A DNA stretch of 64,000 nucleotides, from contig CAMCVK010000003.1 in the NCBI GenBank assembly GCA_945881865.1, positions 186,001-250,000 of the forward strand. Reading direction: 5' to 3'. Below, in pieces: positions 33,811 to 42,533 of this stretch. The stretch comes from Fimbriimonas ginsengisoli Gsoil 348 (GTDB taxonomy: Bacteria > Armatimonadota > Fimbriimonadia > Fimbriimonadales > Fimbriimonadaceae). The number at the start of each line of letters is the position of its first letter. Position 1 is the stretch's first letter. The position numbers and the translations under genes are program-made. The notes under the pieces are model-generated. The model saw only the letters and a list, made by a program, of their open reading frames with translations. It did not search any database and had not been told where the DNA came from.

Positions 33811-35007
33811 ATGGTCAAAATAATGTTCGAAAAATTGTCACGGCCAATTTACGACGCGTCAAAAAATAGACGGGCTGCTTTTCTCAGTCTGTTAGCGGCC
33901 ATAGCCTGCCTGGCGGCAATTCCAGTTATCTCGGGCTGCGGTAAGCAAGCCTTCGGATTAGGTGTCCAAACCGGTAAAGAGTCACCGGCGAAGGTTACGG
34001 GAAGCACCGTTAATGGCATTGCAATTCCAATCGGAACAGAACAAGCTTGGGAAATTTCAATTCGGTATGAGCTAGACGCAAGCAAAGCCGCCAGGGAATT
34101 CGGTGGCAAGGCGCTTTTGACGCAACCCGTACCCCCTTCTCTCAGTCAGGGCACAAGTAGCAACCAAGAAATCAAAGCTTCACTCACCTGCGATGGCAGA
34201 GCCGCAAAAATTGGAAAAGATAGCCTGGGTGATTCAATTTTGCTTCTCGAAGTTGACTCCAATAGCGGGACCGCAATTCTTGAGTTTAAGGGAGTCGTCT
34301 TTAATCGAAACATGCGTTCCGTCAAGGACGGCGGAGAAACACTATCTGCGTCGAAGAGGAAAAAATTCACTCGGCCCTACTTTGTGAACCATGAGGCGCC
34401 CGCGTTCAAGCAATTTCTCAAAAAGAATGGTCTCAACAGAGATTCCGATCAATCGACGGGCGAGTACGTCGACAAGATTCTTGTATGGCTAGCCCAGAAC
34501 AGAACCTACGGTCACGATGGAGATGGCAAAGAATTGAACGAGGCGTTGCTGGTCAAACCTGGAACAATTGACTGTAATCTTTCTTCAGCGCTGGTCGCAG
34601 CCATCTTGAGAGCGAATGGTGTTCCGGTACAGATTAAGACTCGGGTCCTCGCGAAGTTCAACGGCAAATGGGATTTCCACGCGGATATTGCCTATTTCAA
34701 TAAAGAAGAGAGAAAATGGGAGGGTGTTTCTCCTGCGGACATCATTAGCGGCACAAGGGACGATGTTCTCGCAAAGGGGACCGCCGTAGGGTCAAATGGC
34801 CTCGGCCTTGATTTTTCCCCAGGATACGAGTCGGTAATGGTCGACACGGCAAACGACGTCGACAGAATCTATGACTTCAAGGGCTGGGCTGGGGTCGGCC
34901 TCGACTACAACACTCAATCGCCTTGGGCGCACGGCAGGCAACAGGGACAAGTGGGTGACGTTGATTTCAAGCTTACACACAAGATCACGCCATTGAAGAT
35001 TAATTGA
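33811..35007 (+). CDS. Transglutaminase-like lipoprotein
   Basis: A 398-residue exported lipoprotein: signal segment with a lipobox (PVISGCGKQ, Cys near 43). The C-terminal half has a transglutaminase/protease-like core. The Cys lies in GTIDCNLSSALVAAILRANG, the His in KWDFHADIAYF and an Asp shortly after (VSPAD), in the usual C-H-D order. Codon use is clearly less GC-biased than in its neighbours (many AAA, ATT, TTT). The start could be ATG 33811 or ATG 33823; GAGGG directly precedes the first. It stands alone, and foreign origin is possible. Confidence 0.72.
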   Translation: MVKIMFEKLSRPIYDASKNRRAAFLSLLAAIACLAAIPVISGCGKQAFGLGVQTGKESPAKVTGSTVNGIAIPIGTEQAWEISIRYELDASKAAREFGGKALLTQPVPPSLSQGTSSNQEIKASLTCDGRAAKIGKDSLGDSILLLEVDSNSGTAILEFKGVVFNRNMRSVKDGGETLSASKRKKFTRPYFVNHEAPAFKQFLKKNGLNRDSDQSTGEYVDKILVWLAQNRTYGHDGDGKELNEALLVKPGTIDCNLSSALVAAILRANGVPVQIKTRVLAKFNGKWDFHADIAYFNKEERKWEGVSPADIISGTRDDVLAKGTAVGSNGLGLDFSPGYESVMVDTANDVDRIYDFKGWAGVGLDYNTQSPWAHGRQQGQVGDVDFKLTHKITPLKIN

Positions 35008-35135
35008 TCTTCAGAATTGACCTTCCCCACTGAATCAGAGCTATCCGCCATAGCGCATTGCGAATAGCCTGCTAACGAGTAGTTCGACGCTGTCGCCGAC
35101 AGGATTTCTCCCTCGTCAGATGCCGCCAACAGGCA

Positions 35136-36182
35136 TTACTCTTCGATAATGTAGGCGGCGACGAGCTCGGCGGTGTCGATCAGGGCGTCGATGTGCGTGC
35201 GTTCGTAGCCGTGCGACGTATCGACGCCCGGACCGATCAGCGCGACCTCCGCCGCGCCGCCGGAGCGCCAATACGCGCCGCCGTCCGACCCATAAAACGG
35301 ATAGATATCCCGCACCAGGTCGATACCGCGCTTCTCCGAAAGGTTGATCAGCTTTTCCGTAAGCCGCTTGCTGTAGGGTCCGCCACGATCCGCCATGCAG
35401 ATCGAGCAATGCTGCTCGTCGCCGCCCAGCCCGTTGCCGATGCAGGCCATATCCAGCACGACGTACTCGGCCAGATCTGCCGGAAGCCCATCCATGCCGC
35501 CGTGGCCCACTTCTTCGAAGTTCGAGAACAGCAGGGTCGTGCGCTGACCGGCGGTGATGTCGGCATCGCGAATCGCCTTCACCGCCGCCAGCAAGCTGGC
35601 GACGCAGGCTTTGTCATCCAAAAATCGTGAGCGAATGAAGCCCGCGTCGCTGACCTCCGGTCGCGGGTCGAAGTAAACAAAGTCGCCGACTTCGACGCCC
35701 AGCAGGCGGGTCTCTTCCGCGCGGGATGTTCGCTCGTCCAGCCGGACTTCCAGGTTCGCCGCCGTGCGCGGGACGCTCCCGGCCTCGGGGTTCACGTGCG
35801 CCGCGCCGTTGGTCAAAACCACCGAACCGCGAACGCGTCGGCCGCTCTTGGTCGCAACGGAAACGCCTTCGCTCTCAATCGTCGGCCACATCACGCCGTT
35901 CAGCGCATGAAGCCGCAACCGACCATTCGGCTTGATCTCGGCGACCATCGCACCCAGGGTGTCGACGTGGGCCGAAATCGCGCGCGGGCGTCGGTCGAAC
36001 TCGCCCGGCAGGTGGGCAAGCAGGGCACCTTTTGCCGTGCGCTCGGTGGCGATATCGAGGCTTACGAGCTCGCCTTCGATGAAGCTGATGACGTAGTCGG
36101 TGTCGCCGGTAGGGCTCGGCGTCTGCAAAAGATCGAGCAACGTTCGCTGGAGGTAATCAACGGAAATCTCGAAAGCGGCCAC
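35136..36182 (-). CDS. M42 family aminopeptidase
   Basis: A 348-residue cytoplasmic metallopeptidase. The co-catalytic metal site is visible: His in ISAHVDTLG, Asp in SRFLDDKAC, the catalytic/ligand Glu pair in SNFEEVGHGG, Asp in VVLDMAC and a C-terminal His in DTSHGYERTH. This fits M42 glutamyl aminopeptidase/deblocking enzymes. The sequence looks closest to the M42 branch often associated with osmoprotectant NAGGN gene clusters, but no such cluster is here. Monocistronic. Confidence 0.9.
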   Translation of the reverse strand: MAAFEISVDYLQRTLLDLLQTPSPTGDTDYVISFIEGELVSLDIATERTAKGALLAHLPGEFDRRPRAISAHVDTLGAMVAEIKPNGRLRLHALNGVMWPTIESEGVSVATKSGRRVRGSVVLTNGAAHVNPEAGSVPRTAANLEVRLDERTSRAEETRLLGVEVGDFVYFDPRPEVSDAGFIRSRFLDDKACVASLLAAVKAIRDADITAGQRTTLLFSNFEEVGHGGMDGLPADLAEYVVLDMACIGNGLGGDEQHCSICMADRGGPYSKRLTEKLINLSEKRGIDLVRDIYPFYGSDGGAYWRSGGAAEVALIGPGVDTSHGYERTHIDALIDTAELVAAYIIEE

Positions 36183-36296
36183 AAATGCGTTTTACCCAGT
36201 CCGCGCGGTGGCCAAGACCCGCGTATTAAGCCTCAAGTTGTTGGGTTTTTTCAGAAAACCACGACATATTACGATCCGCTTCGGTAGAACTTGCAA

Positions 36297-37226
36297 ATGA
36301 GCAAGATTCTCGGCCTGCACCACATGACGGCCATTTGTGGGGATGCTCAGCGAAACCTCGACTTCTATACGGGCGTGCTGGGTTTACGACTGATCAAGAT
36401 CACCGTGAACTTCGACGACCCAACCGCCTACCACCTCTATTACGGCGACGGGGTCGCTTCGCCCGGAACCATCCTCACGTTCTTTCCTTATCCAACATCG
36501 CTTCAGGGTCGGCCCGGCGTTGGGCAGTGCGTCATCACGTCGCTCAGCATCCCGGTCACTTCGCTGGAATACTGGCGCGCGCGGCTTGCGGAGTTCTCGA
36601 CGCCAAGCGACCGCGACGGCGCGATCGACTTTAGCGATCCCGACGGGCTTCTGCTTCGCCTGGTCGCCGACCCGAAGTACAAGCTGCACGGCCCGTGGGA
36701 CAAATCGACCGTCCCGGTCGAACACCAGATCTGCGGCATGCACAGCGTCACGCTGCAGGAATCTGAGGTCGAAAAAACTTCCGCCCTGCTGATGCGCATC
36801 CTGGGCTTCCGGCACGATGAGGACGCCGAGGTGCCGGAATACGTTTTCTTGGTGGAGGAAAAGGGCACCGGCAAGCGCGTCGACGTCGCGACGCTTGGCT
36901 TCGGTGTGGGTCGCCCCGGCAAAGGCACGGTGCATCACATCGCGTTCCGAACCGCAACCGATGCGACGCAAGCGGAACTCATGGCCGATCTTTCCGAGGT
37001 TCGCGCTCCGGTCAGCGAAGTGCGGGACCGCGACTACTTCCACAGCATCTACTTCCGCGAGCCGGGGGGCGTGCTGTTCGAGATCGCGACCGACACGCCG
37101 GGCTTCACGACCGACGAAGACCTGGAGCACCTGGGAACGCGGCTTTGCTTGCCAAAGGTGCACGAACCGCGCCGAACGCTCATCGAAGGGGCCTTGCCGA
37201 AACTGAGACTTCCGGGGACGGTCTAG
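36297..37226 (+). CDS. VOC-family ring-cleaving dioxygenase-like protein
   Basis: A 309-residue two-module vicinal-oxygen-chelate protein. Module 1 begins ILGLHHMTAICGDAQRNLDFYTGVLGLRL; module 2 begins ICGMHSVTLQESEVEKTSALL. Metal ligands are the early His, a His in GTVHHIAFR and a Glu in YFREPGGVLFEIATD. This pattern is annotated as ring-cleaving dioxygenase (PcpA/MhqO-like, para-type). Substrates are hydroquinones in characterised members. ATG 36297 is preferred over a TTG two codons earlier. pyrC follows after 19 bp. Confidence 0.88.
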   Translation: MSKILGLHHMTAICGDAQRNLDFYTGVLGLRLIKITVNFDDPTAYHLYYGDGVASPGTILTFFPYPTSLQGRPGVGQCVITSLSIPVTSLEYWRARLAEFSTPSDRDGAIDFSDPDGLLLRLVADPKYKLHGPWDKSTVPVEHQICGMHSVTLQESEVEKTSALLMRILGFRHDEDAEVPEYVFLVEEKGTGKRVDVATLGFGVGRPGKGTVHHIAFRTATDATQAELMADLSEVRAPVSEVRDRDYFHSIYFREPGGVLFEIATDTPGFTTDEDLEHLGTRLCLPKVHEPRRTLIEGALPKLRLPGTV

Positions 37227-37245
37227 TCCATACTTCCATAAGTCC

Positions 37246-38565
37246 ATGCGTACGCTTCTGAAGAACGGACGGATCCTTGACCCGTCGCAGAACCTCGACG
37301 TGATCGGGCACGTGCTCATCGAAGATGACCAGATCGTGGCCGTTGGCCAAGTTGCCGATCTCGATGATCTCGACGAGACCTACGATTGCACCGGGCTGTG
37401 GATCACGCCGGGTCTGGTCGATCCGCACGTCCACCTTCGGGAGCCGGGCGCAACGCACAAGGAGACCATCATCACCGGCACGCAGGCGGCCGCCGCCGGC
37501 GGATACACGACGATCTGCTGCATGCCGAACACCAATCCACCGCTGGATAGCCCGGCGTTGGTGGATTTCATTCTGGATCGGGCCGCCTCGCCGGAAGCCG
37601 GCGGCGTTTTCGTGGCGCCGGTCGGTGCCCTTACCCGCGGAATGCGGGGCGAAGAGCTTGCCGACCTAGCCGCCATGAAGCGGGCCGGAATCGTGGCGGC
37701 TTCGGACGAAGAGTTTCCGGTCCAGAACTCGCGCGTGATGATGCGCGCGATGGAGTTCTGCCTTCAGCTCGATCTGCCGATCATGGTGCACTGCGAAGAC
37801 ACCGCGCTCAGCGACAACGGATCGATGAACGAAGGCGCCGTGAGCGCGATGCTGGGCCTGAAGGGCATTCCCCGCTCGGCGGAAGAAATCGCCATCGTTC
37901 GGAACGGCCTGCTGGCTCTGCACACCGGCTGCCAAATCCACATCATGCGCGTCAGCACGTGGGGCGCGGTCGAAATGGTCCGCCAGCTCAAGTTCCTCGG
38001 CGCGCCGGTGACGTGCGAAATCTGCCCGATGCACTTCTCGCTCACCGAAGACGCCATCGGCGAGTTCGACACCAGCTTCAAAACCACGCCGCCGCTTCGG
38101 ACCCAGCTCGATATCGACCTGTTGCTGCAGGGAATCAACGACGGAACGATCGACTGCATCGCCAGCGACCACTCGCCGCACGCCTCGCACGAGGTTGACG
38201 TGCCGTTCGAGGAGGCCCCGTTTGGCACGGCCCAGCTCGAGTCGACGGTCGGCGTTACGCTCACCTACCTCACGCACCGGGGGATTTTGACGCCGCTGCA
38301 GACCATCGACAAGCTTTCGACCCGGCCGGCGCAGATTCTTCGGTTGGACGCCGGAACCTTGCGGCCGGGCGACACGCCGGTCGCGCAGATCACCGTTATC
38401 GACCCTGAGCTGGAATGGACCTTCGACCGCAAGCAGACGTTCAGCAAGAGCAAAAACACTCCGTTCCACGGCCACCGTTTTCGGGGCAAGTCGGTGCTCA
38501 CGTTCTGCGGCGGAGAAATCTACCGGGATGCGCGTTTCGACACGGCGCGGTACGCCATCGCATGA
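37246..38565 (+). CDS. pyrC: Dihydroorotase
   Basis: A 439-residue class I dihydroorotase that closes carbamoyl-aspartate to dihydroorotate in pyrimidine synthesis. It shows DPHVHLREPGATHKET with the metal His pair, TICCMPNTNPPLD, MVHCEDTALS (metal His), TCEICPMHFSLTE and the catalytic Asp in CIASDHSPHA. Length is typical. It shares its stop with the next start (ATGA), so the downstream lipoprotein gene is coupled to it. Confidence 0.95.
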   Translation: MRTLLKNGRILDPSQNLDVIGHVLIEDDQIVAVGQVADLDDLDETYDCTGLWITPGLVDPHVHLREPGATHKETIITGTQAAAAGGYTTICCMPNTNPPLDSPALVDFILDRAASPEAGGVFVAPVGALTRGMRGEELADLAAMKRAGIVAASDEEFPVQNSRVMMRAMEFCLQLDLPIMVHCEDTALSDNGSMNEGAVSAMLGLKGIPRSAEEIAIVRNGLLALHTGCQIHIMRVSTWGAVEMVRQLKFLGAPVTCEICPMHFSLTEDAIGEFDTSFKTTPPLRTQLDIDLLLQGINDGTIDCIASDHSPHASHEVDVPFEEAPFGTAQLESTVGVTLTYLTHRGILTPLQTIDKLSTRPAQILRLDAGTLRPGDTPVAQITVIDPELEWTFDRKQTFSKSKNTPFHGHRFRGKSVLTFCGGEIYRDARFDTARYAIA

Positions 38566-39320
38566 AGCGATTTCTCTGTTTGGCACTGCTCATCGGGGTT
38601 GGCGGATGCCAGTTCAAAACGTTGCCCGACCCGAACGACCCCAAGACGACGGGCGTGATGCAGCCGATGGTGCTGCGGAACAACCTGAAGGGTGCCGCCG
38701 ACCAGTTTTTCGGTCGGGTGAAAACCCGCGAAATTACGGACGCCCGGGCCCGAAAGCTCCTGTCGGACTACGCCAACAAGCTGCTGGAGGAAGTCCCGAT
38801 CGAAAAGATTCCGCAGGCCGAGGCCTGGGAATACGCTGAGATTTTCATCACCGCCGAGCGGTGGAAGGACGCCCGGGACTGTCTTTTGCTTGCCGTGAAG
38901 AAACCGGCAACCGAAGATCGCCGCGTGAACGACAACCTGCGGCTCGCCCGGGTGCTGGCCAACTTGGGCGAAGTGAAGGAAGCGATTGTGACGGCCCGCT
39001 CGGTGTTCGATGCCAAACCCGCGGATAAGGCACCGATTCTGACCGCGGTGTTCCTCGAATTGGTTCCGGCCGCCCAGGGCAAGGGCTCCGACGCGGAGCT
39101 GGCAAAACTTCTGCTGGAAGCGATTCCGCAGAGCGAGCAAACGATTGTGGATACCAGCACGGATGCCGGGAAGCTCTATCTTTCCGCCCGGCCCTTTCAC
39201 ATTCGCGGTGCCTTTACCAAGGCGGTCGAACTTTACACGTCTGCACGTCAGACCGACAAGGCGGTCGAGGCGGCCAACGCCTCCGACGAATGGGAACGCC
39301 GTAACTCGGCGCGAACCTAA
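38562..39320 (+). CDS. TPR-like lipoprotein
   Basis: A 252-residue exported lipoprotein (signal MKRFLCLALLIGVGGC, Cys16). The rest is helical with several pairs resembling tetratricopeptide units (AWEYAEIFITAERWKDARDC, LARVLANLGEVKEAIVTARS, FTKAVELYTSARQTDKAVEA). TPR lipoproteins usually act as adaptors in envelope complexes. It starts within the pyrC stop codon (ATGA). It converges on maf with a 4-bp overlap. The TPR assignment is by eye. Confidence 0.7.
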   Translation: MKRFLCLALLIGVGGCQFKTLPDPNDPKTTGVMQPMVLRNNLKGAADQFFGRVKTREITDARARKLLSDYANKLLEEVPIEKIPQAEAWEYAEIFITAERWKDARDCLLLAVKKPATEDRRVNDNLRLARVLANLGEVKEAIVTARSVFDAKPADKAPILTAVFLELVPAAQGKGSDAELAKLLLEAIPQSEQTIVDTSTDAGKLYLSARPFHIRGAFTKAVELYTSARQTDKAVEAANASDEWERRNSART

Positions 39321-39901
39321 GCCAGCCCGAATTCCTTCGTGAGGCGTTCGGTCGGCAGGCCAATGACGTTGTTTCTGCTGCCTTCGATGTTCACGACGAA
39401 GTCGGCCGCGCCGCCCTGAAGCCCGTATGCGCCCGCTTTGTCCATCGGCTCGCCGGTAGCGACGTAGGCCACGATCTCCTCGTCCGTCAGCTCCCGAAAC
39501 GTGACTTCGCTTCGCTCGGCAAACGAGACCACTTCGCCATATTGCACCAAGGCGACGCCCGTCACCACGACATGCGTCCGTCCGGCCAGTTGCCGGAGAA
39601 TCCGGTGGGCGTCGGCAACGTCGGTCGGTTTGGTCAGCTGTGTCCAACCGGAATCCACCGGTAGCGCCACCACGGTGTCCGCGGCAATCACCAAAGCACC
39701 TCGCGTCCGAGCCGAAACGTGCAAGGCTTTCGCCACGGCCAGGCTCTCCGCCGTCGCAAATGGGTCCTCGAGCGTTAACGCATCTTCATCCAGATCTGCC
39801 GGAACCACCCGAAAGCCCGGCACCAACGGGCGAAGCAGCTCCCGACGCCGCGGCGAAGCACTGGCAAGCACGACGTCGGAAAAATCCCAGGAGGATGGCA
39901 T
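39317..39901 (-). CDS. maf: Maf-family nucleotide pyrophosphatase
   Basis: A 194-residue Maf protein. Typical blocks: VVLASASPRRRELL at the N-terminus, DLDEDALTLEDP, VIAADTVVALP, KPTDVADAHRILRQLAGRTHVVVTGV, the RSEVTFRELTDEEI strand and a C-terminal AYGLQGGAADFVVNIEGSRN-type loop. These enzymes hydrolyse dTTP/UTP or modified nucleotides. ATG 39901 is preferred because the family begins there and TATCCT lies 7 nt upstream; an open frame extends 11 codons further. Confidence 0.93.
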   Translation of the reverse strand: MPSSWDFSDVVLASASPRRRELLRPLVPGFRVVPADLDEDALTLEDPFATAESLAVAKALHVSARTRGALVIAADTVVALPVDSGWTQLTKPTDVADAHRILRQLAGRTHVVVTGVALVQYGEVVSFAERSEVTFRELTDEEIVAYVATGEPMDKAGAYGLQGGAADFVVNIEGSRNNVIGLPTERLTKEFGLA

Positions 39902-39908
39902 GCGAGGA

Positions 39909-39914
39909 AGGATA
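39909..39914 (-). promoter_or_regulatory. -10 box of maf
   Basis: TATCCT on the minus strand ends 7 nt before the ATG at 39901. On the other strand CATAAT (39932-39937) lies 5 nt before the DtxR-type gene, so the two promoters face away from each other in 41 bp. Confidence 0.45.
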
Positions 39915-39942
39915 CAGCGCGGGCGGGAATCCATAATGGGGC

Positions 39943-40665
39943 ATGGCGTCCAAAGATCTCACCCTGCGGGTACCCGCCAGTTGCCGCCCCAGTAGCGAAA
40001 GCCAGAAGCACCGCGCCTTCAGCGAAAGCGTTGAGGAGTACGTCGAGGGCATCTTCCGGCTGCAAAAAGAAGTCGACCGGGTATCGACCGGCGAGATCGC
40101 GACCTACATGACGGTGAGCGCGGGCAGCGCGACCACGATGGTGAAGAAGCTCGCCGAAATGGGCCTCGTCGAGCACACGCCGTACCAAGGCATCCGGCTG
40201 ACGCCGTTCGGCGAGAAGGTCGCCAAGCAGCTCACGCGGGCGCACCGAATCCTTGAGCGATTCTTGGTGGACGTGCTGGAGCTTCCGTGGGACGACGTCC
40301 ACGAGCTGGCCTGCAAGCTCGAGCACTTTCTTTCGGAAGACGTCATCGACCGGATGGACAAGAAGCTGGACTTTCCCGCGACCTGCCCGCACGGCAACCC
40401 GGTTGACCCCGACGCGCCGGATCACTCGTTCCGGCTGGAAGCCGCTCGGCCGGGCCGACTGCGCGTGGTTCGCATCAGCGACGAGCGGGTGGAGTTCCTT
40501 CGGCGGCTCGATTCGATGAACCTCCGCCCGGGAACCGAATTCGAGGCGGTCGGCAGTACGTCCATCGACCAGCTCATCCACCTCGTGGTGAACGGCGAAA
40601 GTCATACCGTCGGGCACGAAGTTGCGCGACATTTGTGGGTGGAGGCGGTTGAAAACCTCGCATAA
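39943..40665 (+). CDS. DtxR/MntR-family metal-dependent regulator with FeoA-like domain
   Basis: A 240-residue regulator. The winged helix spans about 25-85 (ESVEEYVEGIFRLQKEVDRV, then MTVSAGSATTMVKKLAEMGLVEH), followed by the dimerisation/metal domain (GEKVAKQLTRAHRILERFLVDVL, LACKLEHFLSEDVIDRMDKKL, CPHGNPV). A C-terminal SH3/FeoA-like domain begins near 165. The layout is that of IdeR/DtxR-type iron or manganese regulators. The N-terminal ~20 residues are atypical, so the true start may be slightly downstream. It precedes the TlpA-like gene by 7 bp. Confidence 0.9.
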   Translation: MASKDLTLRVPASCRPSSESQKHRAFSESVEEYVEGIFRLQKEVDRVSTGEIATYMTVSAGSATTMVKKLAEMGLVEHTPYQGIRLTPFGEKVAKQLTRAHRILERFLVDVLELPWDDVHELACKLEHFLSEDVIDRMDKKLDFPATCPHGNPVDPDAPDHSFRLEAARPGRLRVVRISDERVEFLRRLDSMNLRPGTEFEAVGSTSIDQLIHLVVNGESHTVGHEVARHLWVEAVENLA

Positions 40666-40666
40666 T
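40661..40666 (+). promoter_or_regulatory. -10-like box before the TlpA-like gene
   Basis: CATAAT overlaps the stop codon of the upstream regulator gene and ends 6 nt before the ATG at 40673. The six bases between are TGGGGG, which might instead act as a poor ribosome binding site. Confidence 0.35.
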
Positions 40667-40672
40667 TGGGGG

Positions 40673-41170
40673 ATGAAACGGCCGAATCGCATCGGAATCT
40701 GGTTGACCCTTGCCTGCGTTGGCGTAGGTGTCGCCGGTTGCAGCGATGGCATGCCGCGCGAAGGAGCCATGGCTCCCGACGTCGCGTTGGAGCTGTTGGG
40801 CGACAAAACTAAGGAGCTACAGATCAGCGATCTGAAAGGCAAGGTTGTGATCCTCGACTTCTGGGCAACTTGGTGCGGGCCGTGCCGCCAGGCATTCCCC
40901 CACTTGGTCGAGATGCAGCAAAAATATCGCGATCAAGGCCTCGTCGTCGTGGCCGTCAGCGACGAAGACCGCGACACGATTTCGGCGTTTGTCAAGAAGA
41001 CCGGCTTCTCGCTGGGCTTCTACCGCGACCCGTTCCGCTTGGCCAACCAAAAATACATGGTGGACGGCTATCCGACGACGTTCGTGATTGACCGAAGCGG
41101 ACGCATCACGTCCTTTACCCAGGGCGGCGACCCCGCCCCGGTGGAAGCCGCCGTAAAGGCAGCCCTTTAA
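40673..41170 (+). CDS. TlpA/ResA-like thioredoxin lipoprotein
   Basis: A 165-residue periplasmic lipoprotein (signal ending GVGVAGC, Cys near 23). The thioredoxin-fold redox motif is DFWATWCGPCRQAFPHL, and the cis-Pro lies in YPTTFVIDRSG. These match TlpA/ResA/CcmG-type reductases that reduce c-type cytochrome apoproteins or SCO-type proteins. A DUF1592 cytochrome and a SCO1-like gene elsewhere in the window give it plausible clients, which is inference. It follows a DtxR-type gene. Confidence 0.9.
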   Translation: MKRPNRIGIWLTLACVGVGVAGCSDGMPREGAMAPDVALELLGDKTKELQISDLKGKVVILDFWATWCGPCRQAFPHLVEMQQKYRDQGLVVVAVSDEDRDTISAFVKKTGFSLGFYRDPFRLANQKYMVDGYPTTFVIDRSGRITSFTQGGDPAPVEAAVKAAL

Positions 41171-41173
41171 GCT

Positions 41174-41602
41174 TTGGTCTGGCGAGTTCCCTACGTTCCC
41201 GAATGCCGGTCCGGCGTTGAGCTACCGGCGGTTGCCCTCACCGATTTGGACGAGGCAGTCCAGCCGCTGCCCGGAATATTTTTCGGCGCGGTCTCGGTTC
41301 GCGCCTTTCGCGAGTTAGGTCTATGGCAGAAGCTTGCCGCCTCGGAAGCCCTGGACTACCGGCTTCTCCTCGCGATTCCACCCAGCGAACTTGATCTCAT
41401 TCCCCAGCTCTTCCCACCCTCTCAGCGACCGCTGATTATGCTTAGCGAATCGGCCATTTGGCAGGCATGGCGAGGAGACGGCGAAGAGACTAAAAGCTTT
41501 GGCGTCATTGTTCGCGACGGGCGAGCAAAGTTCGTGGTCCTCGGCTTGCCAACCGAGGAGGTCTGGGACGAGTTCCTAGCCGCCGGTGCGCAGACGGCTT
41601 AG
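41174..41602 (+). CDS. Hypothetical protein after the TlpA-like gene
   Basis: A 142-residue cytoplasmic protein starting at a TTG 4 nt after the upstream stop. It has alternating strands and helices (GIFFGAVSVRAFRELGL, YRLLLAIPPSELDLI, FGVIVRDGRAKFVVLGLP). The last part resembles the C-terminal strand-turn-strand of thioredoxin folds, but no CxxC is present. It may be a redox-inactive thioredoxin-like partner, or something else. Its 3' end overlaps the convergent secreted-protein gene by 27 bp. Start and family are uncertain. Confidence 0.5.
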   Translation: MVWRVPYVPECRSGVELPAVALTDLDEAVQPLPGIFFGAVSVRAFRELGLWQKLAASEALDYRLLLAIPPSELDLIPQLFPPSQRPLIMLSESAIWQAWRGDGEETKSFGVIVRDGRAKFVVLGLPTEEVWDEFLAAGAQTA

Positions 41603-42430
41603 GCCGGTCCAGGGCAGCGTGCGCCAGCCCGCGATGGACTCGCGATCATACGGCAGGTACGGCGTGTACGCGCCGACATCGGCCACAAAGGTTGCGTCCC
41701 ACTGGAACGAACGAAGTTCGTTGCCGACCATGCGCTGATCACTGCCTGAGAATGCGGTCACCGGGCCGCCAAGAGCGGTATCCATCGAAAACCCGAAGCT
41801 TCGCGACATGCCGTTGCCAGCCCGCGCATAGGTGACGCCGAAATTCGAAATCACCGGTTCGGTTCCGCTCAGCCAATCGCTGTAGCGGGCCTCGGTGCCG
41901 GCCGTCGCATCGCGCATGAATCGCAAGACGTATCCCGCGTAGAGGGTCGGCGTCGCCGAAGTCAGTTCGAGGAAGCGGGCCATGTGCTCCGCGTTTTGCG
42001 GGCCGGAATAGCTGCCGTACTGCACCGAAGTAACCGTCTGCAAGTTCAGGTCGTAGTGCGTGAAAAAGAGTCCGTCGCCAACCGTGCGGCGCACGAGCTG
42101 CATTGTGCCGTTGGCCTGCTCTACTTGCTCTGCAAGTTCAAACTTTGCGATTTTGCGAAGGCCCTCCGGCGTGAGATCGGCCGTCACCTGGCGGTAAGCG
42201 TCCACTTGGATCCGTCGCGTTCGGTTGCCGAGCTTCACTGTGCCCGTGAGACGGAGGTGCATGTCTGCCTGGTCGCGAACGCCCGACAGTCCGGTCGCAA
42301 GCAACGTCCGGGCTAGGGCCATGTTTTCGGAAATCGGCGCGTCCGGTTCGGTCGGCGCGATTTGCGCGCTTGCGTAGGCGGCCGCAACCGCCATTCCCGC
42401 CGCCGCTAGATTCTTAAGAGTGATGCCCAT
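41576..42430 (-). CDS. Secreted hypothetical protein
   Basis: A 284-residue exported protein with a signal peptide (ITLKNLAAAGMAVAAAYASAQ). The mature part begins with a helix and then a beta-rich domain (DMHLRLTGTVKLGNRTRRIQ, GLFFTHYDLNLQTVTSVQYG). It has no cysteine motif or catalytic signature I recognise. An open frame extends 16 codons upstream, but ATG 42430 leads straight into the signal peptide. An outer-membrane-lipid-carrier-like strand pattern is possible but weak. Confidence 0.6.
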   Translation of the reverse strand: MGITLKNLAAAGMAVAAAYASAQIAPTEPDAPISENMALARTLLATGLSGVRDQADMHLRLTGTVKLGNRTRRIQVDAYRQVTADLTPEGLRKIAKFELAEQVEQANGTMQLVRRTVGDGLFFTHYDLNLQTVTSVQYGSYSGPQNAEHMARFLELTSATPTLYAGYVLRFMRDATAGTEARYSDWLSGTEPVISNFGVTYARAGNGMSRSFGFSMDTALGGPVTAFSGSDQRMVGNELRSFQWDATFVADVGAYTPYLPYDRESIAGWRTLPWTGLSRLRTGG

Positions 42431-42533
42431 GCTTGTCTTGGTTGTAGGACGGGTCCGCCCAGCTTCGGGTTCCCGCATGGTCCTACCGGAAAAGAGTATA
42501 CGGGCTTTCGAATCAACGCCCGGAAAAGGTTAA

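Noticed and set aside
38520-39647. 375-codon frame opposite the TPR-like lipoprotein and maf
   Set aside because: It spans two unrelated real genes in opposite orientation and has no protein-like pattern.
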